From: Pontibacter anaerobius
GTDB taxonomy: Bacteria; Bacteroidota; Bacteroidia; Cytophagales; Hymenobacteraceae
Direction: 5' to 3'
Assembly: GCF_026241195.1 (NCBI RefSeq)
Contig: NZ_JAPFQO010000002.1
Span: 1 to 64,000 of the forward strand
DNA: 64,000 nt
This document shows, piece by piece, positions 17,587 to 28,003 of the stretch. The notes beneath the pieces were generated by a model that worked only from the letters and a program-made list of their open reading frames with translations, was not told the DNA's origin and did no database searches. A program made the translations under genes and the position numbers. Each line of letters opens with the position of its first letter. Position 1 is the stretch's first letter.

Positions 17587-19092
17587 ATGAAGCGTGTTGG
17601 CCTTATTATACTTACTGCACTGGTCACGGCCACGTTGGTGGTGGCAGGATACTGGTGGGTAGATAGCCGTAACAACGAGCAAACGGGTATACTTCAGGAG
17701 GAACCTTTGGTGGCGTTAGGCAAGAATACAAGCACCGTTTCTTCGGCTGGATTTCCTGATTTTGTAAATGCCGCCGCCGCTGTTACACCTGCCGTCGTGC
17801 ACATCAAGACCTCCTATGCCACCCAGGGAGCTAACCGCTCATACTTCGATCTTTTCGGTTTGCCGCAGTCTCCTGTGCCGGCAAGTGGCTCCGGCTCCGG
17901 TGTGCTCATCACGGAGGACGGTTATATTGCCACAAACAACCACGTGGTGGAAAGCGCCTCCGGCATAGAGGTAGTGCTGCCCGACAAGCGCAGTTTTCAG
18001 GCGAAGCTGATCGGCACCGACCCTAGCACCGACCTGGCACTGCTAAAGGTGGATGCTGAAGAGCTGCCGTTTGTTACCCTTGGCAACTCAGACAGTGTGC
18101 AGGTGGGGGAGTGGGTGCTGGCTGTCGGTTACCCGCTTTCGTTAAGCTCTACGGTTACAGCGGGCATCATCAGCGCTAAAGGCCGGAGCATCGGTATACT
18201 TAACCAGCCCAGCCAGGACAGTTTTTCAGACCCCGACCAGGTTACAGGAAACACCGCCATCGAGTCTTTTATACAAACGGATGCTGCCATTAACCGCGGT
18301 AACAGTGGCGGTGCGCTGATAAACACAAATGGCCAGCTGATTGGTATTAATGCCGCCATAGCCTCCCAAACTGGTAGCTATGCCGGTTATGGTTTTGCCA
18401 TACCTGTTAACCTGATGCAAAAGGTGGTAAACGACCTGCAGAAGTATGGCGAGGTGAAGCGCGGCTACCTCGGGGTGAGCTTTCCGGCCCCTGCCGCAGA
18501 AGACCAGATACTGAAGGAACGCGGTATAGATCCAGCCTCGGTAAAAGGCGTGTACATAATGGGCGTGCAGCCTAAAAGTGCAGCAGCGGTGGCGGGGCTA
18601 GAGGAAGGTGACATCATTCAAAGTATAAACGGTGCGAGGGTAGCCTCCTCCACAGAGCTTTCGGAGCGGATTGCCCGCCAGTACCCCGGGGATAAACTTG
18701 AGCTGACGTACCTGCGGAACGGCCGCAGCCGCAGAACCAGTGTCGTTCTGAAAGGAGAGGAGGCGGAGCAACTGGCCGAAAGCGAAGATGCGGGTACAGC
18801 CAGGGGACTTCAGGCCAAGCTAGGGGCCACCTTTGAGCCAGTGCCAGACCAGGTTAAACAGCGCTATGGCCTCAGGTCGGGCGTGTATGTCACGGAAGTA
18901 CAGCGAGGGGGCTTCTTCGACATGGCTGGCATACCTCGCGGCACCATCATTACCAGGGTAAACGGAAGGCGCGTCAACAACCTGTCGGATATGAGCAAGG
19001 CCGTGGAAGCCTCCAGGAGGGGGTCGGTCCGGCTGGATGGCATCACGCCTGACGGTGCAAGCTTTGTGATCAGCTTCCCGCTTAGTGCTTAG
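17587..19092 (+). CDS. DegP/DegQ (HtrA) serine protease with two PDZ domains
   Basis: 501 residues. An N-terminal hydrophobic anchor or signal (LIILTALVTATLVVAGYWW) places it in the periplasm. The catalytic triad is His119 (TNNHVV), Asp149 (STDLALLK) and Ser240 (RGNSGGAL). The first PDZ domain carries RGYLGV and GLEEGDIIQSINGARV; the second ends in FDMAGIPRGTIITRVNGRRV. It degrades or refolds misfolded envelope proteins. A possible attenuator precedes it (17491-17546). Confidence 0.92.
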   Translation: MKRVGLIILTALVTATLVVAGYWWVDSRNNEQTGILQEEPLVALGKNTSTVSSAGFPDFVNAAAAVTPAVVHIKTSYATQGANRSYFDLFGLPQSPVPASGSGSGVLITEDGYIATNNHVVESASGIEVVLPDKRSFQAKLIGTDPSTDLALLKVDAEELPFVTLGNSDSVQVGEWVLAVGYPLSLSSTVTAGIISAKGRSIGILNQPSQDSFSDPDQVTGNTAIESFIQTDAAINRGNSGGALINTNGQLIGINAAIASQTGSYAGYGFAIPVNLMQKVVNDLQKYGEVKRGYLGVSFPAPAAEDQILKERGIDPASVKGVYIMGVQPKSAAAVAGLEEGDIIQSINGARVASSTELSERIARQYPGDKLELTYLRNGRSRRTSVVLKGEEAEQLAESEDAGTARGLQAKLGATFEPVPDQVKQRYGLRSGVYVTEVQRGGFFDMAGIPRGTIITRVNGRRVNNLSDMSKAVEASRRGSVRLDGITPDGASFVISFPLSA

Positions 19093-19120
19093 CCTGCAGT
19101 AACTTTCCGGGATTCATACG

Positions 19121-20533
19121 TTACTGCCGGTAATGCTGCTTCAGCTGCTCCCGCAGGTCCCAAAGCTTTTGGCTAAGGCCAACGTTATAGCCCTGCGGGT
19201 TATCAAAATGCTTAAAGGCATCGGGCAGCAGCTTTAAACGGGATTGGGAAAAGGCGGTAATTTCAGGCAGCGGTGGCTGGGGTGCTGTTCTTTTACCGTT
19301 CTCCATTACTTTCTGCAGCAGCGGCTCCTGCAAGTATCCGTTTATACGTAGCGATGTATCATCTTCAAAAGGATGGCGCAAAAGGTCCGCATGGTCGCCT
19401 TCTGCGGCAAGTACAATGGCATCAGCTCCGTAAAACATTCCATTTGTATCCATCAACCGCAACACCTGTTTTATGCCTGGCAGGGTGATTTTCTCTTTAG
19501 TCTCTGATAGCTTGAGTCGCGGTTTGCCGGCGGCCATGGCTATTTTGTACACGCCGTCCAGGGCGGCGTCTGGAGCGCCGGTTACCAGCTTGGTGCCAAC
19601 ACCGAAAATATCGATAGGTGCCTGCTGCTCCAGCAGCTCTTTGATCACGTATTCATCCAGTTGGTTTGAGGTGATGATTTTCAGGTATGGCAAGCCGGCT
19701 TCGTTCAGCATGGTGCGGCTCCTTTTGGCCAGCGTAGCCAGGTCGCCGCTGTCGAGCCGTATGCCTATGGCTTTATGCCCCAGCGCCTCCAATTCCCTGG
19801 CGGCAGTAATGGCATTGGGGACTCCGCTTTTAAGCGTGTTGTACGTGTCCACCAGGAAGATGCAACCGTCAGGGCGGGCGCGGGCAAAAGCGCGGAAAGC
19901 CTCCAGTTCATCGTCGTAACTTTCTATAAAGGAGTGTGCCATGGTGCCGGCAGCAGGTATGCCGTATTTCTGCGCGGCATATACGTTACTGGTTGAGTTA
20001 AAACCACCCACCATTGCTGCCCTTGCCGCCAGCACAGCGCCCGGACCGTGTGCCCTCCGCAGGCCAAAGTCGCTCAGGATGCGGTTACCAGCCACGTAGC
20101 GCATGCGGGAGGCCTTGGTAGCCACCAGCGACTCAAAGTTAAGTATGTTCAGCAAGAGGCTCTCCACCAGCTGCGTCTCCAGGATCGTACCCTCCACGCG
20201 CACCACGGGCGTGTTCGGGAACACTACCTCGCCCTCTGCGGCGGCATACAAAGTGCCCTTAAAATTAAATCCTTTCAGAAAATCGATAAAGGAAGGATTC
20301 AGATTCAGGTCCTGCAGGTATGCAATATCCTCATCGGTAAAGTGCAGGTCCTCCAACACATCAAGCAGATCGTGCAGGCCGGCAAAAAGCACGTAGCCCC
20401 CCTTGTCGGGTATCTTCCGGAAGAAATAATCGAAACTAGCCGGCTCCTCCTGTCGCCCCTCCAGGAAATACGTCTGCCCCATGGTAATCTCATACAGGTC
20501 TGTGTAAGTGCCGCTGATAGAAAAAGAGAGCAT
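19121..20533 (-). CDS. pncB: Nicotinate phosphoribosyltransferase
   Basis: 470 residues; the start TDLYEITMGQTYF and the blocks SFDYFFRKIPDKGGYVLFAGL, GTMAHSFIESYDDE, FLVDTYNTL and GIRLDSGDLA identify the NAPRTase family. The enzyme joins nicotinate to PRPP in NAD salvage in the cytoplasm. It is convergent with the DegQ-like protease (28-nt gap) and divergent from the phosphoribosyltransferase-CapA pair. Confidence 0.93.
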   Translation of the reverse strand: MLSFSISGTYTDLYEITMGQTYFLEGRQEEPASFDYFFRKIPDKGGYVLFAGLHDLLDVLEDLHFTDEDIAYLQDLNLNPSFIDFLKGFNFKGTLYAAAEGEVVFPNTPVVRVEGTILETQLVESLLLNILNFESLVATKASRMRYVAGNRILSDFGLRRAHGPGAVLAARAAMVGGFNSTSNVYAAQKYGIPAAGTMAHSFIESYDDELEAFRAFARARPDGCIFLVDTYNTLKSGVPNAITAARELEALGHKAIGIRLDSGDLATLAKRSRTMLNEAGLPYLKIITSNQLDEYVIKELLEQQAPIDIFGVGTKLVTGAPDAALDGVYKIAMAAGKPRLKLSETKEKITLPGIKQVLRLMDTNGMFYGADAIVLAAEGDHADLLRHPFEDDTSLRINGYLQEPLLQKVMENGKRTAPQPPLPEITAFSQSRLKLLPDAFKHFDNPQGYNVGLSQKLWDLREQLKQHYRQ

Positions 20534-20712
20534 AGATTGAGTTTTATACTTTCGAGGGGCTACAAGCGCAGCATCCTGAATAAGTATGGTTCAAATTATT
20601 CACTTATTAGTACTGTTAACGTAAAATGTAAACGTATAGCTGTTCCGTGCAGTGGCTGCCTGTGCCCGTGCATGGTAGCGCATCATCAGAAACCATACTT
20701 GAGAAAACACGC

Positions 20713-21345
20713 ATGTTTAAAGACCGCAAAGACGCCGCCCTGCAGCTGGCAAAAGCTTTGGATACTTACAAAGACTCGGGAGCCATTGTGCTGGGTATAC
20801 CAAGGGGTGGAGCCGAGACAGCCTACTACGTAGCGAAGCACCTGGGGGCAGAACTCTCAATGCTGGTATCCAGAAAGCTGGGCCACCCCAGCAACCCGGA
20901 GTATGCCGTGGGGGCCATAGCAGAGGACGGTAGCATCTACCTGAATCCTAAAGCCCAGTCAGGCTTGTCTGAAGAGACGATAAATAAGCTGGAGGAGCAG
21001 CAGCAAAAGGAGATTGAGCGGCGGATACAGTTCCTGCGAAAGGGCGAGCCGCTGCCGGAGCTGAAGGGGAAGACCGTCCTGCTCGTGGATGACGGCATTG
21101 CCACGGGGTCTACGGTGTTTGCCGCCATTAAACTGTGCAGGAACAAAGGGGCCGCAAAGATTGTGGTGGCTGCACCGGTGTCCGGGCGGGAGAAGAAGCG
21201 GGAGCTACTGGAGGAGGCCGATGAGGTGGTGATCCTGGAAACGCCGGATCTTTACACTGGCGTGTCGCAGGTATACTATAACTTCTACAACCTCACCGAC
21301 CAGGAAGCGCTGGAGTTTATGGAGCGATGGAAAGAGGAGCAGTAG
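20713..21345 (+). CDS. Phosphoribosyltransferase-domain protein
   Basis: 210 residues from the ATG at 20713 (MFKDRKDAALQLAKAL); the frame opens at a GTG at 20647 but those residues do not fit the family. IVLGIPRGGAETAYYVAKHL and the PRPP loop VLLVDDGIATGST define a type I PRTase fold. The substrate is unknown; many relatives are annotated as ComF- or hypoxanthine-PRTase-like. The end overlaps the next gene by 19 nt, implying translational coupling. Confidence 0.82.
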   Translation: MFKDRKDAALQLAKALDTYKDSGAIVLGIPRGGAETAYYVAKHLGAELSMLVSRKLGHPSNPEYAVGAIAEDGSIYLNPKAQSGLSEETINKLEEQQQKEIERRIQFLRKGEPLPELKGKTVLLVDDGIATGSTVFAAIKLCRNKGAAKIVVAAPVSGREKKRELLEEADEVVILETPDLYTGVSQVYYNFYNLTDQEALEFMERWKEEQ

Positions 21346-22595
21346 CCAGCCTTGCCAATATTTTTATACTTGCCGGGCTCTTTTACGTGCCTTTAAACGG
21401 CTGCTCAAAACCTGATGCAAATGTGCAGAGATCAAATGTGTATTCTATAGGCAGCAGAACCGGTACCGGGAAAGTATACTTGCCGCCCGCTGCCTCCGGG
21501 GCCATTACCTTGTTTATGTGTGGCGATGTGATGACCGGGCGGGGAATCGACCAGATTTTGCCAGCCTCTGTTGATCCGCGCATTTACGAATCCTATGTAA
21601 AAGATGCCCGGGACTATGTGCGGCTGGCTGAGCGGAAGAACGGGGAGATCCAAAAACCGGTGGACTACAAGTATATCTGGGGCAATGCACTGGAAGTATG
21701 GGAGCAGGAAAAACCGGATGTCAGGCTCATTAACCTGGAGACAAGTATAACCACGCAGCCAGAACCGTGGCCAGAGAAGGAAGTGCAGTACCGTATGCAC
21801 CCCGATAACGTAGCCGTACTGACCATCGCAAGTATAGATTTTGCCTCTCTTGCCAACAACCATACGTTAGACTGGGGCCGCAGCGGTCTAATGGAAACCT
21901 TGCAGGCCTTGGGCCAAACCAACATAACCACAGCAGGAGCCGGAAAAGACCTGGAGGAGGCGCAAAAGCCTGCCATACTTAAACTCCCGAAGGGTCGGGT
22001 GATTGTGGTAGCGTATGGCTCGGTTAGCAGTGGCGTGTACAAAGAGTGGGCTGCCACACCTTCTCGGGCGGGCGTAAACCTGCTGCCAGACTTAAGCCAG
22101 GAGGCGATACAAGGTATAGCCGCACAGGTAAAGGCTGTAAAAGAGCCAGGGGATGTGGTGGTTTTCTCGGTGCATTGGGGCAGCAACTGGGGCTACAAAA
22201 TACCGCAGGCCCAGCAGGATTTCGCGCACAGCATGATAGATGAAGCTGGGATTGATCTGGTTTTTGGCCATTCTTCACACCATCCTGTCGGTATGGAAGT
22301 ATACCAGGGTAAGCTCATTGTTTATGGAGCTGGCGATTTTATAAATGATTACGAAGGGATTAGCGGACACGAGCAATACCGGGGCGATCTCTCACTTATG
22401 TACTTCCCAACTCTCGATATGGAAACCGGTAAACTGCTGTCACTAAAGTTGGTGCCCATGCAGTTACGAAAGTTCCGGCTGCACCACGCCTCCGAAAAAG
22501 ACGTGGCCTGGCTGGCCGACGTGCTTCACCGTGAAAGTATGGTATTTGGTACCGGCCTGGTACGACAAAAGAATTACCTGATGCTCGATTTTTGA
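21327..22595 (+). CDS. CapA-family (PGA capsule-type) metallophosphoesterase, lipoprotein
   Basis: 422 residues. A signal ends in PLNGC, a lipobox. The CapA/calcineurin-like blocks are LFMCGDVMTGRGID, VRLINLETSIT, DFASLANNHTLDWG, VVVFSVHWGSNWGY and DLVFGHSSHHPVGMEVY. In Bacillus, CapA takes part in poly-gamma-glutamate export; most Bacteroidota homologues have no proven role. It starts inside the end of the PRTase gene. Confidence 0.8.
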   Translation: MERGAVASLANIFILAGLFYVPLNGCSKPDANVQRSNVYSIGSRTGTGKVYLPPAASGAITLFMCGDVMTGRGIDQILPASVDPRIYESYVKDARDYVRLAERKNGEIQKPVDYKYIWGNALEVWEQEKPDVRLINLETSITTQPEPWPEKEVQYRMHPDNVAVLTIASIDFASLANNHTLDWGRSGLMETLQALGQTNITTAGAGKDLEEAQKPAILKLPKGRVIVVAYGSVSSGVYKEWAATPSRAGVNLLPDLSQEAIQGIAAQVKAVKEPGDVVVFSVHWGSNWGYKIPQAQQDFAHSMIDEAGIDLVFGHSSHHPVGMEVYQGKLIVYGAGDFINDYEGISGHEQYRGDLSLMYFPTLDMETGKLLSLKLVPMQLRKFRLHHASEKDVAWLADVLHRESMVFGTGLVRQKNYLMLDF

Positions 22596-22713
22596 CGAGT
22601 CAGACAGTACAATCTATAATGATGAAAAAGCAGGCATTTCCTGCCACACACAGACGGTGCCTCCCAAAACCTGGAACAGCTATTGGTGGCATTTATATCA
22701 AAAGTATAAAGCG

Positions 22714-23130
22714 CTACAGGAACTTCCCTGCAAACCGGTACAGGTCTCGTTTATAGTCTCTGTAATCGCGCTCAAAGGCATCCATCTTGGCCTCATACTT
22801 TTTGTGCACCTGTCGGTAAATTTGTTCGTTAAAAGGCGCTCTTTGGTCTAACTGATAACCGAGATACTGTTCGTGCTCGCGCACATTATGCCTTAGCTCA
22901 TCTAGCAGCTCCCCCTTAAAATAAAAGATGAGGTTCTGGAAATGGTCGATTCGCTTTTTGTCTTCTTCTGTGGGCATTCTGGCCGCCACCCTCTCCAGCA
23001 GCCTCTGAAAGAAGCCTAGTTCTACTCTCCAGAAATCAATCTGGGATAACCACGTGGTGCTCTCACTGTGCAGCTGTTCGAGGCTTACCTCTAGCAGATA
23101 ATTGGTGTTTACCGGACTTAAGCTTTTCAT
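22714..23130 (-). CDS. Conserved all-helical protein of unknown function
   Basis: 138 residues with no signal peptide, predicted to be almost all alpha-helix and rich in charged residues (RVAARMPTEEDKKRIDHFQN, YRDYKRDLYRF). It has the look of a four-helix bundle or coiled coil. No family can be named. Same direction as ftsH and 168 nt downstream of it, with TATACT-type motifs between. Confidence 0.65.
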   Translation of the reverse strand: MKSLSPVNTNYLLEVSLEQLHSESTTWLSQIDFWRVELGFFQRLLERVAARMPTEEDKKRIDHFQNLIFYFKGELLDELRHNVREHEQYLGYQLDQRAPFNEQIYRQVHKKYEAKMDAFERDYRDYKRDLYRFAGKFL

Positions 23131-23298
23131 ACTTGCTGTATTATGGTTATACTAAAAACGAAAGCGATACAACAGCTGGTAAGTATTGAACTTACAAGTA
23201 TAGTATTGTAAACGGTAGGCCGGTAAAAAGGCGTTTGCACCGGCTTACATTTTAGTAAAGCCATACATTTTTGATGTAAGCCGGGGTAAGATTCTTAC

Positions 23299-25275
23299 CT
23301 AAACCTTTGCCTTGCCTTCTTTTGCAGGTAGTATTTTTGACTCCGGGGCAGGGCAGATGCGTTTGCCAAGTATGGTTTCCAGGTCTTCCTTAAAAACAAC
23401 TTCTTTCTGCAGCAGCAGTTCGGCCAGTTTAACATGTTCGTCGCGGTGCTGCAGCAGCAGGTCTTTTGCCCGTTCGTAGGCTTCGTGTATCAGCCGGATC
23501 ACCTCGGCATCTATCACCTTGCCGGTTTCCTCGCTGTAGGGTTTGGAGAGGCGGGTATCCTGCTGGCCCGAGGAGTCGTAGAAGCTGATGTTGCCGATCT
23601 TCTTGTCAAAGCCATAGTAGGCCACCATCATGTAGGCCTCCTTGGTCGCTTTCTCCAGGTCGTCCAGCGCGCCCGAGGTTACTTCGCCAAAGGTGATCTC
23701 CTCAGCGGCCCGGCCGGCCAGCATGGCGCTCAGGTGCTCCGAAAAAGCGGTGGCAGACTTTAGCTGGTGCTCCTCGGGCAGGTACCAGGCAGCGCCCAGT
23801 GTTTTGCCCCTCGGTATGATCGATACCTTGATGAGTGGGTCTACATGCTTGAGCAGCCAGCTGACAATGGCGTGCCCGGCCTCGTGGTAGGCGATGATCT
23901 TTTTCTCCTCCGGCGAGATGACCTTGCTTTTCTTCTCCAACCCTGCCACAATCCTGTCGAGGGCATCGTGGAAATCCTGCTTGTCTACTCGGTCTTTTTT
24001 GCGGCGGGCGGCAATGAGAGCAGCCTCGTTGCACACGTTTGCAATGTCGGCACCGGAGAAACCGGGAGTCTGCCCGGCCAGGTAGGCGGCATCAATCGTT
24101 TCGTTCAGCTTAAGCGGGCGCAGGTGCACTTTAAATATCTCTTCCCGCTCCCGTATGTTGGGCAACTCCAGGTAAATATGCCTGTCGAAGCGGCCTGGGC
24201 GCAGCAGGGCGGGGTCCAGCAGGTCGGCGCGGTTGGTGGCGGCCAGCACAATCACGCCGCTGTTTGTCTCAAAACCATCCATCTCAGTCAGCAGTTGGTT
24301 CAGGGTGCTCTCGCGCTCATCGTTGGAGCCGGAATAGAAAGCCTGCTTGCCACGGGAACGGCCAATGCTGTCGATCTCATCTATAAAAACAATGCAGGGC
24401 GCCTTCTCCTTCGCCTGCTTAAACAAGTCGCGCACGCGTGAGGCTCCCACGCCCACAAACATTTCTACAAACTCGGAGCCCGACAGCGAGAAGAAAGGCA
24501 CCTGTGCTTCACCGGCCATGGCCTTGGCCAATAGCGTTTTACCGGTGCCCGGCGGGCCAATCATGATCACGCCTTTCGGAATCTTGGCACCCAGCTTCGT
24601 GAAGTCGTCCGGGTTTTTCAGGAAGTCCACCACCTCTTTCACTTCCATAGCAGCCTCTTCCAGGCCTGCCACATCCGCAAACGTTACCTTGCTTTTCTGC
24701 CCCTCATCAAACAGCATCGCCTTAGACTTACCAAAGTTAAAAACGGAACTGCCGCCTGCCCCTGCCGACCCTGCGCCGCGCAAGAGGTAACGCCAGAAAA
24801 GTATCAACAGAAACAGCGGAAGCAGCCATACCATCAGGTTGCCCAGCCAGTTGTCGCGGTTTTTGTAGATGACTTCCACCTGCTTCTCCACCGGTACACC
24901 CTGCTGCGCTTCCTCCAACTTGCGCTCAAACGTCTCCACAGAGCCTATGGTCAAGGTATAATGCGGGCCCGGAAGCACTGATTTGCTATCGCCGGGTTTC
25001 ATCACCTCTTTAAAAGGGATTTCGTCGGCAAAAGTCTCTTTAATGTAAATGTTAGCCTCCTGTCCGTTTACTACCTCTATCCTTTCTATGGCCTGCTGGC
25101 TCAGCATCTGCCGCTCCACATCCAGCCAGGAGGTTTCCTGTTGCGCCGCATTGTTCGCATTATACACCAGGAACAGGATAATCATCCCTAGAATCATCAG
25201 GTAGTTGAGGATAGAGGGCATCTGCGTGCGCGGGGTCTTGCCGTTTGGCTCTTTATGTGCGGGAGTATCAGCCAC
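23299..25275 (-). CDS. ftsH: ATP-dependent zinc metalloprotease FtsH
   Basis: 658 residues. Two membrane helices (about 23-40 and 145-163) bracket the periplasmic domain; the AAA module has Walker A GPPGTGKT (240-247), Walker B IVFIDE (295-300) and [23 protein letters not shown] (346-365); the protease site is HEAGH (464-468). It extracts and degrades membrane and regulatory proteins. Complete, usual length. Confidence 0.96.
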   Translation of the reverse strand: MADTPAHKEPNGKTPRTQMPSILNYLMILGMIILFLVYNANNAAQQETSWLDVERQMLSQQAIERIEVVNGQEANIYIKETFADEIPFKEVMKPGDSKSVLPGPHYTLTIGSVETFERKLEEAQQGVPVEKQVEVIYKNRDNWLGNLMVWLLPLFLLILFWRYLLRGAGSAGAGGSSVFNFGKSKAMLFDEGQKSKVTFADVAGLEEAAMEVKEVVDFLKNPDDFTKLGAKIPKGVIMIGPPGTGKTLLAKAMAGEAQVPFFSLSGSEFVEMFVGVGASRVRDLFKQAKEKAPCIVFIDEIDSIGRSRGKQAFYSGSNDERESTLNQLLTEMDGFETNSGVIVLAATNRADLLDPALLRPGRFDRHIYLELPNIREREEIFKVHLRPLKLNETIDAAYLAGQTPGFSGADIANVCNEAALIAARRKKDRVDKQDFHDALDRIVAGLEKKSKVISPEEKKIIAYHEAGHAIVSWLLKHVDPLIKVSIIPRGKTLGAAWYLPEEHQLKSATAFSEHLSAMLAGRAAEEITFGEVTSGALDDLEKATKEAYMMVAYYGFDKKIGNISFYDSSGQQDTRLSKPYSEETGKVIDAEVIRLIHEAYERAKDLLLQHRDEHVKLAELLLQKEVVFKEDLETILGKRICPAPESKILPAKEGKAKV

Positions 25276-25507
25276 AATTGTAAGGGTTGCTTATGTACTT
25301 GTACTTAAGTAACTATAAATTAGATGTATAAGGTGCCCTTTTAGACGTTTGTTGCCTCTTGTAGATTGGGTTGTAAGAGATGAAAAGCGGGATTTCCTGT
25401 GCGTCAGCTAATTATACTTGCCATATTTTCCATTCAGAGCCATACTTGCGTAAAACCTAAAAACAGGGCTAACCTGGGGCAGAACCATACATTTTATACT
25501 TTCAGGG

Positions 25508-26500
25508 ATGGATGTAACCTTCTTTAACTCAAAAGTATACGACAAGCAGTTTTTTGTAGAGGAGAACAAGCGATTTGGGCATAAGCTTAATTTCCTGGAG
25601 GTGCCGCTGAACGAGAAGACGGTGTTGCTGGCGAGGGAGGCTGAGGCTGTCTGCATCTTTGTAAACGACATAGCCGACTCTAAGGTGTTGCAGCAACTGG
25701 CTAAGGCGGGTACTAAACTTGTAGCCTTGCGCTGTGCCGGTTTTAACAACGTAGACCTCAAAGCAGCAGCAGACTTGGGCCTGAAAGTGGTGCGGGTGCC
25801 GGCTTACTCGCCTTATGCCGTAGCGGAGCATACACTGGCGCTCATACTTACCCTTAACCGCAAAACCCACCGGGCCTATAACCGCGTGCGCGAAGGAAAC
25901 TTTTCCCTGAATGGCCTCATGGGCTTCGATCTGCATGGCAGGACTGTTGGGCTTATCGGGGTTGGAAAGATTGGCCTGGTAACGGCCCGCATCCTGAAAG
26001 GCTTTGGGTGTACCGTATTAGCCTATGATGTCCGGGAAAGTGCGGAGGCGCAGGAAATCGGGGTGGAATATACTTCGCTTGAACAGCTTTACCAGCGGTC
26101 CGACATTATCTCGCTGCACTGCCCGCTCACGCCGCAAACTTACCATTTAATTAACGATTACGCCATCGCCAGTATGAAAGACGGAGTCATGTTGATCAAC
26201 ACCAGTCGGGGCGCTATCATTGATTCCAGAGCAGTGATAAAAGGGCTGAAGAGTGAGAAGATAGGCTACCTGGGGCTGGATGTATATGAGGAAGAAGGAG
26301 ACCTGTTTTTCGAGGATCTCTCCAATAAGGTGATCCAGGATGATGTGTTTGTACGGCTCCTTTCTTTCAACAACGTGCTGATAACGGGCCATCAGGCCTT
26401 TTTTACCACCGATGCCATGCAGGGGATAACCCGGGTGACGCTCCAGAATATAAGCGACTTTGAAGAAGGCAAACCGCTGGTAAATGAGGTGCTGCCTTAA
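25508..26500 (+). CDS. ldhA: D-2-hydroxyacid dehydrogenase (D-lactate dehydrogenase type)
   Basis: 330 residues. RCAGFNNVD, the Rossmann motif VGLIGVGKIG (about 147-156), INTSRGAIID and GLDVYEEEGDLFFEDLSN match the LdhA group, including the characteristic C-terminal loop and NVLITGHQAFFT with the catalytic His. It interconverts pyruvate and D-lactate with NADH in fermentation. Confidence 0.9.
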   Translation: MDVTFFNSKVYDKQFFVEENKRFGHKLNFLEVPLNEKTVLLAREAEAVCIFVNDIADSKVLQQLAKAGTKLVALRCAGFNNVDLKAAADLGLKVVRVPAYSPYAVAEHTLALILTLNRKTHRAYNRVREGNFSLNGLMGFDLHGRTVGLIGVGKIGLVTARILKGFGCTVLAYDVRESAEAQEIGVEYTSLEQLYQRSDIISLHCPLTPQTYHLINDYAIASMKDGVMLINTSRGAIIDSRAVIKGLKSEKIGYLGLDVYEEEGDLFFEDLSNKVIQDDVFVRLLSFNNVLITGHQAFFTTDAMQGITRVTLQNISDFEEGKPLVNEVLP

Positions 26501-26643
26501 CAGCCGGCAAGTATACTTCTGATGTGATGCTGAGGCAACAACTATACTTGCACGGGCAGCAGAGTAAGTGCTTTATACTTTGCAGCTCAACATAGTGCTG
26601 TGTCCGCTCTGTTTTCCGAAGTATGAAAGTATAAAGTCGGCTT

Positions 26644-27795
26644 TTACAGCAGTAGTGTGTCTATGCGGTGGGCTTGCACCATTTCCTCGCACGGCGACCA
26701 GGCAAAGATGGTGAAGCTGCCGTCCTGCGAGGCAACCAGGGCCAAAGCCTTGTGCTGGTCATGTATAAACTGCGCTGCCGACAGGTGCCGGGTGCCGCCA
26801 TGCTGGGAGGGATGTATTACCGTAGCCCTGGTGCCCTTAACCGGTTCTGTAAACAGCAGGCGACTTACAGGTTCGCTGCCTCTGGGGCGCCCAATTTTAA
26901 CTCCAAACGCTAGCAGGTCATAGGTATCCGTTATCAGGGTGGCGCCATCTACGGCTGTTAAGCCGGCTATACTTTCCACCTCTCGCCGCAGCGATTCCTG
27001 CCAGCGGCTCCGCTTTTTCTTTTCCTCTTCCTGCTTCATCAGGTCTGCCAGGGCGCAGAAGGCCGGTTGTATAGCGTAGGAAATGGGCTGTACAATAGAC
27101 TTCTGCCAATCCATGGAGCCTGCAGGTACTACCAGCAGCGTGCCGCCCCGCTTGTGTGCACGCATAGATACAGCCAGTTGGATCAGCACATTGGGCGTGG
27201 TGCTGCCGGTGGCAGACGGCGCAGAGAGCCCGAGCAGCGAGGTAAGCTGTTCGGGGCAGTCGGGCAGGTTAGCGCTGTACTCGTCCACCAGTTTTACCTG
27301 GTCGCCTTTTAGCACCGCCACGTTGGCGAATTTGCCGTAGCCATCGGTGCGGCGGTGCTTAATAACCAAAAGGCCAGGCTCCGGAACATCCACCACAAAA
27401 CAGTAACTGGGCACCGTGCGTGTTGTACCCCAAACACGCAGCTCATCCTGCTCAAACCAAACCCCTAGGTGTATGCCCGGACGCTCAACCCCAGGTGCAA
27501 TCTTTGTCAAGCCCCCGGGGGATAAGGAAAGTGTATGCTCGAAAAGCAGCGGCTGCTCCGTCTGTTCTGGTGGCAGAAAGGCCAGGGATATTTTAGGCGA
27601 TTGTCCCTCTTCGCGCCGCAGGCTGGCCCAGAAGGCGGTGTCCAGTATCGCTTCTATAACAGGCCGGGGAGGGGCAGGGGCGAGTCCGTCCGTACCGCTT
27701 TCCAGGGCAGACTGCAGTTTGCCTTTGAAGAGATCTTCTACCTGTGGCGCTATTAATTGAGCAGCCTGGTACGTGATAGGCCGGGGTGTGTACAT
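26644..27795 (-). CDS. DAC-like (DisA_N-related, DACNV-type) sensor domain protein
   Basis: 383 residues. The C-terminal third recalls the diadenylate cyclase (DAC) fold: VDGATLITDTYDLLAFGVKI (283-285 is DGA) and GGTRHLSAAQF (333-343), where active c-di-AMP synthases have GTRHR. The central block IKHRRTDGYGKFANVAVLKG is also conserved-looking. The N-terminal 130 residues are a separate region. The family is thought to hold nucleotide sensors rather than enzymes, so signal binding is inferred. Divergent from the VAT-1-like gene. A coding-looking frame continues upstream (to 27919) in another phase. Confidence 0.6.
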   Translation of the reverse strand: MYTPRPITYQAAQLIAPQVEDLFKGKLQSALESGTDGLAPAPPRPVIEAILDTAFWASLRREEGQSPKISLAFLPPEQTEQPLLFEHTLSLSPGGLTKIAPGVERPGIHLGVWFEQDELRVWGTTRTVPSYCFVVDVPEPGLLVIKHRRTDGYGKFANVAVLKGDQVKLVDEYSANLPDCPEQLTSLLGLSAPSATGSTTPNVLIQLAVSMRAHKRGGTLLVVPAGSMDWQKSIVQPISYAIQPAFCALADLMKQEEEKKKRSRWQESLRREVESIAGLTAVDGATLITDTYDLLAFGVKIGRPRGSEPVSRLLFTEPVKGTRATVIHPSQHGGTRHLSAAQFIHDQHKALALVASQDGSFTIFAWSPCEEMVQAHRIDTLLL

Positions 27796-28003
27796 GTTTT
27801 TGCTTCTTAGTTGTTTCTGCTCCTGCGGCAGCAGAAGTAGCTGGTACTGCTATACGTTCAGGTTTAGGTACGGTCTGTGGCGCCGCAGTAGCCAGGAAAG
27901 TATTAAAATCTTGAGCCACTACGAAACAGACACGAAAATATCTCCGTCAGGGCCATTTTTGCTGTATCTTTAAAATAGATTTTAAATCAACAAAAGTAAG
28001 TAT

